Notes: a model not told the origin generated them from the sequence alone. 64,000 nucleotides of DNA from Vibrio porteresiae DSM 19223 (GCF_024347055.1 NZ_AP024895.1:1922001-1986000); one strand, 5' to 3'. Counted from the first letter of the stretch, positions 51,123 through 60,853 are shown. Translations and numbers: made by a program.

Positions 51123-51995
51123 ATGAGTGAATATGGATGCCAATTGATGGCCGAGCCAATGACCCGAGTATTAATGCGACGCCCGGGCAAAAGCCTCTTA
51201 GCTGCAGACAAAACGACTTGGCACTACAACGACTATTTCGATGCCGAAAAAGCCATTGTGCAATTTAATGAGTTTGCCAAGTTAATTGAAGCGACTGGCT
51301 GTGAGATTTTGTGGTTAGAAGATAACGATGATGGACTTGCCGATGCCATGTTTACCCGTGATTCGTCGCTAGTCACTAAGGCAGGTGCTATTGCACTACG
51401 TATGGGTAAAAAACTGCGTGCTCCAGAACCTCAAATGCACAAAGACTTTTACGAAACCGTGGGCATTCCAATGTTAGGTGAACTTACTGGTGAAGCGCGT
51501 ATTGAAGGTGGTGACCTGATTTGGTTAAACGAAACGACACTGCTTGTAGGAATGGGGTTTCGTTCCAATGAAGAAGGAGTAAAACAGCTGAATGCTCTAT
51601 TAAATCCCCATGGCATTCAAGCGTTAGGATTTGATATGCCTTATTGGACAGGCGAAGACGCCTGTTTGCATTTAATGTCGGTAATCTCTCCTTTAACCGA
51701 GACTAAATATCTTGTTCATCCTCCTCTGATACCAGCACGTCTGTGGCGTATGCTTCAAGAGCTTAATATTGAACTGGTTATCGCACCAGAAGAGGAATTT
51801 GCTGATTCTTTTGGCCTTAATCTGAATGTGCTTCCTACCTCACCCGATCACTGCATCATGATTGAGGGTTTTCCTAAAACTAAAGCGGTGATGGAAGCGC
51901 ATGGAGTTACAGTAACCACCTTTGCCGGAGATGCCCTTTGTATGGCATGTGAAGGCGGTCCAACGTGTCTGACTAATCCGATTTTGCGTGGGTAA
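51123..51995 (+). CDS. DDAH-like amidinotransferase-family hydrolase
   Basis: 290 aa from the ATG at 51123 (AAGGAAGGAATA upstream). It carries family motifs of the guanidino-group modifying enzymes: DAMFTRDSSLV, EGGDLIWLN, DACLHLMSVIS (active-site His) and the C-terminal nucleophile in EGGPTCLTNPI. It most resembles dimethylarginine dimethylaminohydrolase or arginine deiminase-type enzymes that turn a guanidino group into a ureido group. It is divergent from the RidA-dehydrogenase operon, which suggests it acts on the same arginine-derived compound. The exact substrate is open. Confidence 0.87.
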   Translation: MSEYGCQLMAEPMTRVLMRRPGKSLLAADKTTWHYNDYFDAEKAIVQFNEFAKLIEATGCEILWLEDNDDGLADAMFTRDSSLVTKAGAIALRMGKKLRAPEPQMHKDFYETVGIPMLGELTGEARIEGGDLIWLNETTLLVGMGFRSNEEGVKQLNALLNPHGIQALGFDMPYWTGEDACLHLMSVISPLTETKYLVHPPLIPARLWRMLQELNIELVIAPEEEFADSFGLNLNVLPTSPDHCIMIEGFPKTKAVMEAHGVTVTTFAGDALCMACEGGPTCLTNPILRG

Positions 51996-52012
51996 TCAGC
52001 GAGTAATAAGAA

Positions 52013-52037
52013 GCTCCCCACATAACTTGGGGGGAGC
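52013..52037. terminator. Hairpin between convergent DDAH-like and amidase genes
   Basis: GCTCCCC / GGGGAGC, a 7-bp GC-rich stem with an 11-base loop; on the minus strand it is followed by TTCTT. Likely serves both convergent genes. Confidence 0.65.
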
Positions 52038-52101
52038 ATCGCTATCACACTGAGCATTTTTAAAATGCACTACACCGCTAATACCAGACGTAACCTTGGG
52101 A

Positions 52102-53652
52102 TTAAATTTGAGGCAGTTTCTGATTATGTGTAGATTCTTCAAACGCTGCTGCTAAACCTAATAGTTTTCCATCATTAAAACGATCGCCCAAAAAGCTCAA
52201 CCCAACGGGAAAGTGATTTGAAAATCCAGCAGGAACACTGACAACAGGTCTACCTGTATAATTTGCCCAACCACAATGCGTTCCAAGTTGTTTAGGATCG
52301 ATTAATGTAGCTGGATCTTTTTCTACATCAGCTGGAGGTAAAGAAACCGTCGGATAAATCAGGGCATCCAAATGATACTGTTTGTAAAGTAGATCAACAC
52401 CTTTTGCAAAAGTCTTACGACTCTCAACTGCCGCATTAAACGTTTTTGGATCGAGTGGTTTGTTGTCACTTGCCTGAATCCAATCTTTCGCTATTGAGTT
52501 CATGTGAGGACTCGCTGCAATAAGATCACCATAGTTAAGTACATCATATGGTTTTGTTTTTTCTTTGAGCCCAGTAGGAATAGTCGCTTGCGTTCGAGAG
52601 AAGTAGTCTTCTTTACCCGAATCGTCCCAATAATTTCCTGAACCATAGTCCGCCCACCAATCTGCTGGTATATGGATGGGCGTTATGATCGCGCCTTGTC
52701 CACGCAATTCATCTAGCGCTTTTTGCATTGTGGCAGATATTGCTGGCGTAATCGCGATATCAGTTTTCCACCCACCAAAAGGGGCGACTACATAACCCAA
52801 CACCTTCCCTTTTAGGGACTTATTGTTTGTTAATGAGGTTAAAAGTGATTCATTGAGGTGATGCCCTTTAGTTAGATTATCTTGTGGATCTTCTCCCGCC
52901 ATAACATCCACCACCATTGCAGCATCTACGACATTTTTTGCTAAGGGACCTATTGTATCTCCTAGGCGGTTATAATCGATTCCCGTTCTTGGTACTAAAC
53001 CGGGTGATGGTCGATATCCTACTAGTGAAGTAAATGATGCAACATCCGTTATTGAGCCACAAGATTCTGTTCCTAAGGCAACCGGAGCATAACCCGCTAC
53101 AACTGAAGCGGCAGAACCACCACTTGAACCATTAATATTCTTGGTCCGATCCTGCGGGTTATAAGTTCGACCACCTACACTGGACACTGTATCCCAAAAC
53201 ATAGCAAATTCAGGCATATTGGTTTTTCCCATCACCAATGCACCAGCCTTGATTAATCGATCAACCGCAACAGCATTATATTTGGGTTGATAGGTTTTTA
53301 AGGCTTCAACACCATGGCTAGTTGGCATAGCTGCTGTGTTTATATTGTCTTTTACAAAAATGGGAACACCAGCTAAAGCAAGCTTCGCTTTATCATTAAT
53401 CGCATCTAAGGCTCTCGCTTCTTCTTCCACATTCGTATTACGCGTTAAAATGGCATTAAAACCTTGAGTCGAACCTTCAATGGTATCGATTCTATGTTGA
53501 TAAGCTTTGACTAACGCTGTCGCTGTAACCTTGCCATGTTGAACGTCATTTACAATCTCTTGAACCGTGTAATGTTGTAAATCCTCAACTGCATAAGCAT
53601 GTCCTCCGAAAAAAATCATACTAATCGCTAAACTAAGTGCTTCCTTTCTCAT
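52102..53652 (-). CDS. Exported amidase-signature enzyme
   Basis: 516 aa. Signal peptide (MRKEALSLAISMIFFGGHAYA) directs it to the periplasm, unusual for this family. The catalytic Lys is in VPIFVKDNINT, the cis-Ser in NGSSGGSAASVVAG and the nucleophile strand GTESCGSITDVAS, where a Cys and Asp/Val replace the usual residues around the Ser. It hydrolyses a carboxamide or aryl/acyl amide. It stands alone, convergent with the DDAH-like gene, and could supply amide nitrogen. Confidence 0.9.
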   Translation of the reverse strand: MRKEALSLAISMIFFGGHAYAVEDLQHYTVQEIVNDVQHGKVTATALVKAYQHRIDTIEGSTQGFNAILTRNTNVEEEARALDAINDKAKLALAGVPIFVKDNINTAAMPTSHGVEALKTYQPKYNAVAVDRLIKAGALVMGKTNMPEFAMFWDTVSSVGGRTYNPQDRTKNINGSSGGSAASVVAGYAPVALGTESCGSITDVASFTSLVGYRPSPGLVPRTGIDYNRLGDTIGPLAKNVVDAAMVVDVMAGEDPQDNLTKGHHLNESLLTSLTNNKSLKGKVLGYVVAPFGGWKTDIAITPAISATMQKALDELRGQGAIITPIHIPADWWADYGSGNYWDDSGKEDYFSRTQATIPTGLKEKTKPYDVLNYGDLIAASPHMNSIAKDWIQASDNKPLDPKTFNAAVESRKTFAKGVDLLYKQYHLDALIYPTVSLPPADVEKDPATLIDPKQLGTHCGWANYTGRPVVSVPAGFSNHFPVGLSFLGDRFNDGKLLGLAAAFEESTHNQKLPQI

Positions 53653-53956
53653 GTATTACTCCTTACGAATTGGAGTAATATCCACAGCAGTTTCCATGCC
53701 AACCTTAAAAGACACAAATTGTCGCCATAACAACAAAATTGACCATTAATCAATCACTTGATTGACCACTTCGGTGCAGATTGTTGTTTATAGTGCAAAT
53801 CTGACTGCTTAAAGTGTTTGTATCTTATTCTTTTCGTTAATCGTTAGAACATACGAAATGTCATTGTGTTGCTTTGCACATCATTATCCAATTGAAAACA
53901 AAACAGCTCACCTTAGTCACAGCAAAATCTACAACATTCATATCAGCCATTTAAAC
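53653..53956. other. Gene-free stretch between amidase and hydroxyacyl-CoA dehydrogenase-like genes
   Basis: About 300 bp, no supported gene; amidase promoter region with a CAATCACTTGATTG palindrome near 53752-53765 that could be an operator. Confidence 0.5.
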
Positions 53957-54877
53957 TCAGTGCATTTTCTGATCTTCAATAATCACTTGCTGGCGGCGAT
54001 CTCGTTCAGTGCAGTAGTGTTGTAATTCACTCTTTGGATATACCTTGTCGGCTTGCGCCCCAATGCGAGCGATCACCTCTTTAGTCAGCACATCGGGTTG
54101 GCCGATGGAGGTTGCCAAACTGACGCCGATATGTTCCAACAGATGGGTTAAACCACCTGCACCGCCACCTAAGTGAAACGCCAGTAATGGACCGACACTG
54201 GCCCAACGAATACCGAGGGAATGAGTGACAATATCATCAAGTTCTTTGATGCCAACAACGCCCTCTTCGACCAATTTAATTGCTTCCAGTACCAGTGCCA
54301 TTTGCAGCCGATTGGCAACAAAAGCGGGCTTTTCATGGTTCAGTGGTACGGGGAATTTGCCTAGTGAACGATAAAACTCAGAGGCTCGTTGTATCAATCC
54401 TGCAGAGGTTGTCGGCGCGGCACAAATTTCAACTAACGGCAAGATATGCGGTGGATTAAATGGATGGCCGATAACAATGCGTTCGCCATGCTGCATTGTT
54501 GCGCCTTGCTCACTCGCCACAATGCCTGAACTGGACGAAAACAATAAAGTGTCGGTTGCTACATACTGCTCAACTTCAGCCCAAAGTGCTTGCTTAAACG
54601 CTAAGGATTCAGGACCGGATTCTTGTACATACTGAGCGTGAGTGGTCGCCTTTTGGAGATCGCGACAGGCACGAACACGATGCATCACAACATCGACATC
54701 CTCCGTGATATCGGGGATTTGACGCAAATACAGCGGCAAAGTGTGCGTGAGCTGCTCGTATAAATCCTCCCGAGGATCATACACTTGCACTTGATAACCT
54801 TTTGCAGCAAACAGCGCAGCCCAACATAAACCAATCACCCCAGCCCCAATCACGGCAACTTGTTTTGTGTTATCCAT
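53957..54877 (-). CDS. 3-hydroxyacyl-CoA dehydrogenase-like / L-carnitine dehydrogenase-type enzyme
   Basis: 306 aa, two-domain fold. The N-terminal NAD-binding domain has VAVIGAGVIGLCWAALFAAKG and an acidic residue after VQVYD. The catalytic region includes SSSGIV and the GHPFNPPHILPLVEI strand with the His-Glu pair. A C-terminal helical domain contains NRLQMALVLEAIKLVEEGVV. Length and lambda-crystallin/carnitine dehydrogenase-like C-terminus suggest a free hydroxyacid such as carnitine or gulonate rather than a CoA ester. Apparently monocistronic. Confidence 0.88.
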   Translation of the reverse strand: MDNTKQVAVIGAGVIGLCWAALFAAKGYQVQVYDPREDLYEQLTHTLPLYLRQIPDITEDVDVVMHRVRACRDLQKATTHAQYVQESGPESLAFKQALWAEVEQYVATDTLLFSSSSGIVASEQGATMQHGERIVIGHPFNPPHILPLVEICAAPTTSAGLIQRASEFYRSLGKFPVPLNHEKPAFVANRLQMALVLEAIKLVEEGVVGIKELDDIVTHSLGIRWASVGPLLAFHLGGGAGGLTHLLEHIGVSLATSIGQPDVLTKEVIARIGAQADKVYPKSELQHYCTERDRRQQVIIEDQKMH

Positions 54878-55493
54878 AAAATCCGTCCTTACGCAATCGC
54901 GAAATTTCGTGGCAATGACAAAAAATTAACCAAGTTCTGTGGCTAATAGCCTGCCCAGCCATGGTTATTTGCACTCTACCTCTGCGGCTTGATTGTGATG
55001 GTTTATAGGATCACAAATTTCAAATTTTACACAATAAACCTTTGTCTCGAATATCAAAGTTACATCATATAGTTACGAAGTATTAAACTTATTAAAATCA
55101 CACCCTAACAACCATTCACTTTTTTATATTTCATCATAACTATCTTATTGTCTGTCTTAAATTTTACACATCATTGCTCTATTACAGCTAAACAAAACAA
55201 TAGTTATCACATAACTTAAAAAGGCAACACCTTTAAACTTGAAAAGAACATCCATAGATTAAGATAAAAATAATAACCATACGAACAAAAATAGATAATA
55301 ATGAATAATAAATAACCGATAATAAATATCATACTATGCAGTTTAAAAACATGAAATTTATGGTTATTTTAAACTCATAATGGAAACGTATGTATTTCTA
55401 ATAAATCTGCTAATCAAGCAATAATAAATTGGCAACTATATGCTACCTTTCAATCCGAGATTAGAGTAAAAAACCTAATTGGAGGATTAAGCC
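54878..55493. other. AT-rich gene-free region upstream of lipoprotein 1
   Basis: About 615 bp with no gene on either strand; extremely AT-rich from 55040 to 55480. It holds the promoters of the two divergent flanking genes, but no box could be fixed with confidence. Confidence 0.55.
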
Positions 55494-56891
55494 ATGAAAT
55501 TTGGTCATAAATTAATATGCACGATAATTGGATGCTTGAGTCTCATTGGTTGTAATGGGTCGAGTTCCAGCACCGATAGTACGGCTCAAACAGGTACATT
55601 TATTGATTCTGCGGTTTCAAACATTGATTATAAGACAGCATCACACTCCGGTGTAACAGATACTAGCGGCAAGTTTACTTATGAATCTGGTGAATCTATA
55701 ACATTCTCAATCGGTACAATCACTTTTCCACCAGTAACTGCAACTAATATCGTCACACCTTTAACTATTGCGCAAACAACGGATGTGAACGATGACACTG
55801 TTATTAATATTTCTCGATTCTTACAAACAATTGATAGCGATGGTGATCCAAGCAACGGCATAACCATCGCGGATGAACTTAAAGCAGCGAATAGTACAAA
55901 TAGTGGGACTATTGATTTCACTGCGGATCCTGCTTCATTTGCAACAAATATCGTAGTAACAAACGTTATTACTGATGCAGGTGCTACTGAATTAGTTACG
56001 CGAAGCAATGCCTTAACTCACCTAGCTACCTCACTGGAAGAAGAAGGAGCAGATACATCAAGCATTTCGCCCTCAATACTGGGTACATGGCTAGCTGAAG
56101 GGTATGTTGATGAGGAAAACTACAGTTTCGTTGTTTTCATGTTTTTGGATAATGACAACTACTTTATGGCTCAATTGGACGTCGAAAGTGGCGCAGCGAT
56201 TACAAGCACAAATCACAGTAGTGATAATGACGACAGCTGGAGTGGTTTTGAGTTTGCTAAATACAGTCTCGATAGCAGTAACGAGTTGTTAAAAACTGAA
56301 GACTCCACACTTTATGATGACAATGGTAGGTCCGGTTTAACATCTCTTGTTACACAAGAAATAATTGATACCTGCTCCGCTAATCCCACAGAGCAATGCA
56401 ACGAATATGACCACGTAACTGTAAATTTTTCGTCACCTAATAAAATGACATTTAATGTGGATGAATTTGAAGATGGCGGCCTAGATTCATATTATGTTGA
56501 GTTTAAACGGCAAGTAAATACCAGTGAAAACCCTCTAATCGGTTCTTGGCTATATACTAGTGCAGATACGGAAAATGGAGTTTTACTTGCATTTGTATTT
56601 ACTGATGATAATCACTACTTCCACATGGAGTACAACACAGATCCAGAAGTTAATAACAGCGAAGAACCTGCTGGATTAGAAGTCGGAACCTATACCCTTT
56701 CTAGTTGGACGACAACGACGGTTAACGGAAAAACTCAGCATTCCGCAACACTAACTCCAACGGTAATGATAGATTTAAATGGCGAATACGGATTAAGCGA
56801 TACAGGTAGCGAATCCGCTTTAATTACCATTATTGGTGATACGATGACCCTAACTGTTGCTGATGGTGCCCCTGAATTTATTCGTCAATAA
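55494..56891 (+). CDS. Lipoprotein of unknown function, paralogue 1
   Basis: 465 aa. Lipobox SLIGC places the acylated Cys at residue 20. A Ser-rich linker follows, then a domain FIDSAVSNIDYKTASHSGVT, DTSGKFTYESGESITFSIG that is shared with the gene at 60906 (VIDAPISNLHYRTATRSGVT, DSSGRFTYLTGETVTFSIG). Two lipocalin-like repeats (ILGTWLAEGYVDEENYSF, LIGSWLYTSADTENGVLLAF) form the C-terminal half. GGAGG ribosome binding site. No known function; a surface-exposed or outer-membrane binding role is likely. Confidence 0.82.
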   Translation: MKFGHKLICTIIGCLSLIGCNGSSSSTDSTAQTGTFIDSAVSNIDYKTASHSGVTDTSGKFTYESGESITFSIGTITFPPVTATNIVTPLTIAQTTDVNDDTVINISRFLQTIDSDGDPSNGITIADELKAANSTNSGTIDFTADPASFATNIVVTNVITDAGATELVTRSNALTHLATSLEEEGADTSSISPSILGTWLAEGYVDEENYSFVVFMFLDNDNYFMAQLDVESGAAITSTNHSSDNDDSWSGFEFAKYSLDSSNELLKTEDSTLYDDNGRSGLTSLVTQEIIDTCSANPTEQCNEYDHVTVNFSSPNKMTFNVDEFEDGGLDSYYVEFKRQVNTSENPLIGSWLYTSADTENGVLLAFVFTDDNHYFHMEYNTDPEVNNSEEPAGLEVGTYTLSSWTTTTVNGKTQHSATLTPTVMIDLNGEYGLSDTGSESALITIIGDTMTLTVADGAPEFIRQ

Positions 56892-56900
56892 ACTTAAACT

Positions 56901-56922
56901 ATGCCCACTCAAATGTGGGCAT
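56901..56922 (+). terminator. Hairpin after lipoprotein 1; 56892-57217 otherwise empty
   Basis: ATGCCCAC / GTGGGCAT, a perfect 8-bp stem with a 6-base loop, 9 bp past the stop; no T-run. The remainder of the gap has no gene. Confidence 0.6.
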
Positions 56923-57217
56923 ACATATGCATGATTCAATCTGAGATTAATGATTATCCCTATATAAAAATCCATCAGATAAAGAATAAGTTAATAAGGA
57001 TATTCATCTTATTCGTTATAACTCTAGATCGCTTATTAATTGAAATCTGGGCTTCATAGGAACACAAGTTAAACATTCATCGTGTCATCGAGATAAACCC
57101 GATGAAATCAAACTTAATATAAGCATATGTTTTATATTAATTTATCAGCAAATTTTGGAAATGAAAAATCTAGGATAGCATCTAGTTATACCCACTTAAT
57201 TGATTGAGGCTATGACT

Positions 57218-57460
57218 ATGACGACACCATTTGACGTGCAATATCCGAAAAAAGCACCGCTTTCTTTAGTGAAAAAGACACTCAAAGCGTTAAACAAAAT
57301 AGGAACTGGGGCGGCGAGATTTCGCGTCACTAACCGATATGGTTACCAAACGCTGTCACTTGGCGGAGCAGACCGCTTGGTCAAACTAGGCGACACGATT
57401 GTCGTGTTTAATCGCCATAGCGATTACGAAACCTTTATTGATAATCCAAGAAGATGCTAA
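57218..57460 (+). CDS. Small basic protein of unknown function
   Basis: 80 aa from the ATG at 57218, the only in-frame start with suitable spacing from TTGAGG. It is rich in Lys/Arg (APLSLVKKTLKALNKIGTGA) and then shows beta-rich RVTNRYGYQTLSLGGADRL, VKLGDTIVVFNRHSDYETF. No family recognised. It precedes the CLCA_X-type gene by 88 bp in the same direction, so co-transcription is possible. The even codon use suggests a real gene. Confidence 0.6.
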   Translation: MTTPFDVQYPKKAPLSLVKKTLKALNKIGTGAARFRVTNRYGYQTLSLGGADRLVKLGDTIVVFNRHSDYETFIDNPRRC

Positions 57461-57547
57461 TCGAGGCTAACCGTGGATAAGCAGCAATGATGCACAATTA
57501 CGGCTCGATTCGTTTGGCATCATCGCCTAAACTAGTGGCTCATTTAC

Positions 57548-58399
57548 TTGTACCGAGCGGCAGCTTATCTGCTCACGCTAAGGTTTCCATTTACGCTAAG
57601 GAATGCTTTGCAGTTATCCAGCTTTAAACACAAAACCCGCAAAGGCCCTGACTACCGTCTTGGTGAACAGATGTCGTTTATCGATATTCGTGACACCTTT
57701 GGTATCGGTAGCATCCGCGTGGGGAAATGGGTGAACAGTGAAGAGAAAGATCTCGCGGCGAATTTGATATTTGATTCATTGGCTGACCTTGCTTATCTGC
57801 TTGCCATTCCCCCAGCAGCGATAGGTTTGCGGGGCAATTTGAACCTCGCTTTTGGTACTGGTGGACGTAAAGGCGTACAAGCACACTATGCGCCGAATTT
57901 GCGTGAGCTCGCATTAGCAAAAAATGCCGGTGCAGGTGCCCTCGCCCATGAGTTTTGGCACGCATTTGATCATCACATCGCGGAAAAGGCGTTTGATATT
58001 GGTGATCGTTCTGGTCCGCAGCGGCAGATTCTGTTTGCCAGTGATTGTTGGCTGCACAATGCCAAACCTTTTGTGCATCCGCTTAACGAAAAGTTGTTTA
58101 AGATTTTTGATGTTGCTCTACTGAGCAGCGATGGACAAGAAGTGCACGACTATGTGGCACGCAGTGTCAAAGCCGATAAAGCCGCTGGTATTCAATACTT
58201 TTCTACACCCACAGAGATGATGGCGCGCGCCTTTGAAGCGGTCGTTGAGTCCTGTTCTGGTATTGAAAATCCTTATCTTGTCGCGGGAACCACCAAAGGC
58301 GATATGCTTCCTGTTTATCCCGACTTACACCACAGAACCCTTATCTATCAAGCGCTACAAGACTATTTTCGCCCTTTAGGTGAAGCGTTAAGTCGTTAG
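57548..58399 (+). CDS. CLCA_X-family protein with HExxH metalloprotease motif
   Basis: 283 aa in the longest frame, opened by a TTG; no in-frame ATG precedes residue 42, so the true start is uncertain and some N-terminal residues are doubtful. The zincin motif is seen in GALAHEFWHAFDHHIA (HEFWH), with a downstream FSTPTEMMARAFEAVVES helix that could provide the third ligand (Glu). Conserved KGPDYRLGEQMSFIDIRDTF and LNLAFGTGGRKGVQAHY match the CLCA_X family. Probably a cytoplasmic metallopeptidase; no substrate known. Confidence 0.78.
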   Translation: MYRAAAYLLTLRFPFTLRNALQLSSFKHKTRKGPDYRLGEQMSFIDIRDTFGIGSIRVGKWVNSEEKDLAANLIFDSLADLAYLLAIPPAAIGLRGNLNLAFGTGGRKGVQAHYAPNLRELALAKNAGAGALAHEFWHAFDHHIAEKAFDIGDRSGPQRQILFASDCWLHNAKPFVHPLNEKLFKIFDVALLSSDGQEVHDYVARSVKADKAAGIQYFSTPTEMMARAFEAVVESCSGIENPYLVAGTTKGDMLPVYPDLHHRTLIYQALQDYFRPLGEALSR

Positions 58400-58584
58400 C
58401 CAATCACCTTTATTTCCCTATTTATTTTAATGTTTCTCTCCTTGATTATTGTGATCATGAATCTTTCTCATAGTGAACATTAAGTAATACCACTGTTAAT
58501 CATGTAGCGCGCCAGTTATAAATTAGTCATAGATTTCACGATAGATGGCTTTGATTTCATCTAGGCAATTTGGACATAAGGCTC

Positions 58585-59559
58585 ATGACTCAACAATTTA
58601 CATTTACTATTAAAAGCACTTGTCTTGATGAAAATTATCATCCATCAGACAACACTCGTATCACAACGAACTTTGCGAACTTGGCTCGTGGCGAACACCG
58701 TCAACAGAACCTGCGCAACGCATTAAATATGATTGACAGCCGTTTCAACGAACTAGCGACTTGGGATAACCAAACCGGCGATCGTTACTCGGTGGAACTG
58801 GAAATCATCTCTGCTGATATTAAAGTGGAAGACGCAAGTGAAGCGATTCCATCAATTGAAGTGTTAAAAACCTATATTGTTGATCGCAAAACCAATCAAC
58901 GCATTGAAGGCATCGTTGGCAACAACTTCTCTTCTTATGTACGTGACTATGACTTTAGCGTGCGTTTGCTTGATCACAACAAAGGCAAATCGTCTTTCTC
59001 GGTTCCTGAAGACTTCGGGATTTTGCACGGCAACATCTTCAAATCGTTCGTTAATTCAGAGACCTATGCACAAAACTTTGCGAAAAAGCCAGTGATTTGC
59101 TTGAGCGTTTCCGATAGCAAGGTATATCACCGCACCGAAAATGAGCACCCGATTCTGGGCTTTGAATACGAGCCAAATGAATCCTCATTAACCGAACAAT
59201 ACTTCCAGAAGATGGGCTTGCAAGTGCGCTACTTCATGCCGAAAAACAGCGTTGCACCATTTGCGTTCTTCTTCTTTGGCGACTTACTTAATGATTACAC
59301 CAATTTGGAACTGATCAGCACCATCGCGACCATGGAAACGTTCCAAAAGATCTATCGTCCTGAAATCTATTTTGCGAATGCAGTAGCAGGCGATCACTAT
59401 CAACCGAATCTAAAGAATGATGCGCATTCTTTAACCAACATTGTTTATGACCGTGAAGAGCGTACTCGACTTGCCATTGAACAAGGTAAATTTGCTGAAG
59501 AAGTCTTCATCAAACCTTACCAATCTGTTCTTGAGCAATGGTCTGCTCAATACGCTTAA
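58585..59559 (+). CDS. mesX: MesX (DUF1852), accessory protein of folate-independent methionine synthase
   Basis: 324 aa from the ATG at 58585, preceded by ATAAGG; an upstream TTG is ignored. DUF1852 features include FTIKSTCLDENYHPSDNTRI, LARGEHRQQNLRNALNMIDS and a conserved VAPFAFFFFGDLLNDYTN. Family members occur next to MetE-like core synthases. Genetic work in other bacteria links MesX to MesD, which makes methionine without methyl-folate, with MesX possibly supplying the methyl donor by an oxygen-dependent step. It lies 31 bp upstream of mesD, an operon. Confidence 0.88.
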   Translation: MTQQFTFTIKSTCLDENYHPSDNTRITTNFANLARGEHRQQNLRNALNMIDSRFNELATWDNQTGDRYSVELEIISADIKVEDASEAIPSIEVLKTYIVDRKTNQRIEGIVGNNFSSYVRDYDFSVRLLDHNKGKSSFSVPEDFGILHGNIFKSFVNSETYAQNFAKKPVICLSVSDSKVYHRTENEHPILGFEYEPNESSLTEQYFQKMGLQVRYFMPKNSVAPFAFFFFGDLLNDYTNLELISTIATMETFQKIYRPEIYFANAVAGDHYQPNLKNDAHSLTNIVYDREERTRLAIEQGKFAEEVFIKPYQSVLEQWSAQYA

Positions 59560-59590
59560 TCCTAAACAAGACAATTTAACGGTGACTACA

Positions 59591-60622
59591 ATGACTAAAT
59601 TATTCCCAACTTCGACCGCAGGCAGCTTGCCTAAACCCACTTGGCTAGCACAACCTGAAGTGCTTTGGTCTCCATGGAAATTGGAAGGACAAGAGCTGGT
59701 TGATGGCAAACACGACGCTTTGCGTATTGCCCTACAAGAACAGCTGATTGCTGGCACCGACATTGTGAGCGATGGCGAGCAAACTCGTCAGCACTTTGTG
59801 ACCACTTTTATCGAACACTTAAACGGTGTTGATTTTGAAAACCGTCAAACGGTCAAAATCCGTGATCGCTACGATGCAAGCGTGCCAAGCGTGGTTGGCC
59901 CAGTGTCACGTCAAAAACCAGTGTTTGTTGAAGATGCCAAATTCTTACGTTCGCAAACCGATAAACCAATCAAATGGGCGCTGCCTGGGCCAATGACCAT
60001 GGTCGATACCCTTTACGATGCGCACTACAAAAGCCGTAAAGAACTGGCGCTGGAATTTGCCAAAATCCTAAACCAAGAAGCAAAAGAGCTAGAAGCCGCA
60101 GGCGTCGATATAATCCAATTTGATGAACCCGCCTTTAACGTCTTCTTCGATGAAGTCAACGAATGGGGCATCGCTGCACTAGAAACAGCGATTGAAGGTT
60201 TGAAGTGCGAAACCGCGATTCACATCTGCTACGGCTACGGCATCAAAGCCAACACCGATTGGAAAAAGACATTAGGCAGCGAATGGCGTCAGTACGAAGA
60301 AGCGTTCCCTAAATTGCGTGAATCGAACATCAACATCATCTCTCTTGAGTGCCACAACTCAAAAGTACCAATGGAACTACTGGAATTGGTGCGCGGTAAG
60401 AAAGTGATGGTCGGCGCAATTGATGTGGCAACCAACAACATCGAAACTCCAGAAGAAGTGGCCGCTACTTTGCGCGAAGCATTAAAATACGTGGATGCCG
60501 ACAAGCTTTACCCATGCACCAACTGTGGTATGGCACCGCTTTCCCGTGAAGTCGCTCGCGCGAAACTGCACGCGCTAAGCGCTGGTGCCGAGCTGGTACG
60601 TAATGAAATATTAGCTGGGTAA
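59591..60622 (+). CDS. mesD: MesD core methionine synthase
   Basis: 343 aa from the ATG at 59591 behind GGTGA; upstream in-frame extension overlaps mesX and is not used. It corresponds to the catalytic half of cobalamin-independent synthase MetE: zinc and homocysteine-site motifs HICYGYGIKA, IISLECHNSK and LYPCTNCGMAPL (Cys ligand). It has no N-terminal folate-binding half, as expected of MesD. With MesX it makes methionine from homocysteine using a non-folate methyl source. Good terminator downstream. Confidence 0.9.
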   Translation: MTKLFPTSTAGSLPKPTWLAQPEVLWSPWKLEGQELVDGKHDALRIALQEQLIAGTDIVSDGEQTRQHFVTTFIEHLNGVDFENRQTVKIRDRYDASVPSVVGPVSRQKPVFVEDAKFLRSQTDKPIKWALPGPMTMVDTLYDAHYKSRKELALEFAKILNQEAKELEAAGVDIIQFDEPAFNVFFDEVNEWGIAALETAIEGLKCETAIHICYGYGIKANTDWKKTLGSEWRQYEEAFPKLRESNINIISLECHNSKVPMELLELVRGKKVMVGAIDVATNNIETPEEVAATLREALKYVDADKLYPCTNCGMAPLSREVARAKLHALSAGAELVRNEILAG

Positions 60623-60640
60623 TTTATCTACACCGAAAAT

Positions 60641-60674
60641 AAGGAGAGCGTCTTCTATGGCACTCTCCTTTTTA
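60641..60674 (+). terminator. Rho-independent terminator of mesXD
   Basis: AAGGAGAG / CTCTCCTT, an 8-bp stem followed by TTTTATT, 19 bp after the mesD stop codon. Confidence 0.88.
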
Positions 60675-60834
60675 TTAGCCTTTACCATTATTTTCAACAC
60701 GTCATAAGCAGTATCGATTCCCAGCGGTAACAACTTGTTTTTAGTTCAACATGGTTAAAGCCCACACTCAAATAGACACTCCTATCCCATCACCGCCTTT
60801 ATAGAAAAGTAACAAAATATTAACACCAGAGAAT

Positions 60835-60853
60835 TCTTAAGAGTCTCTTAAGA
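60835..60853. promoter_or_regulatory. Tandem TCTTAAGA palindromes upstream of lipoprotein 2
   Basis: Two identical 8-bp palindromes at 60835-60842 and 60846-60853, 11 bp centre to centre, about one helical turn, 53 bp before the start codon. The placement fits a regulator-binding or promoter element. No regulator identified. The gap 60675-60905 has nothing else. Confidence 0.45.
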
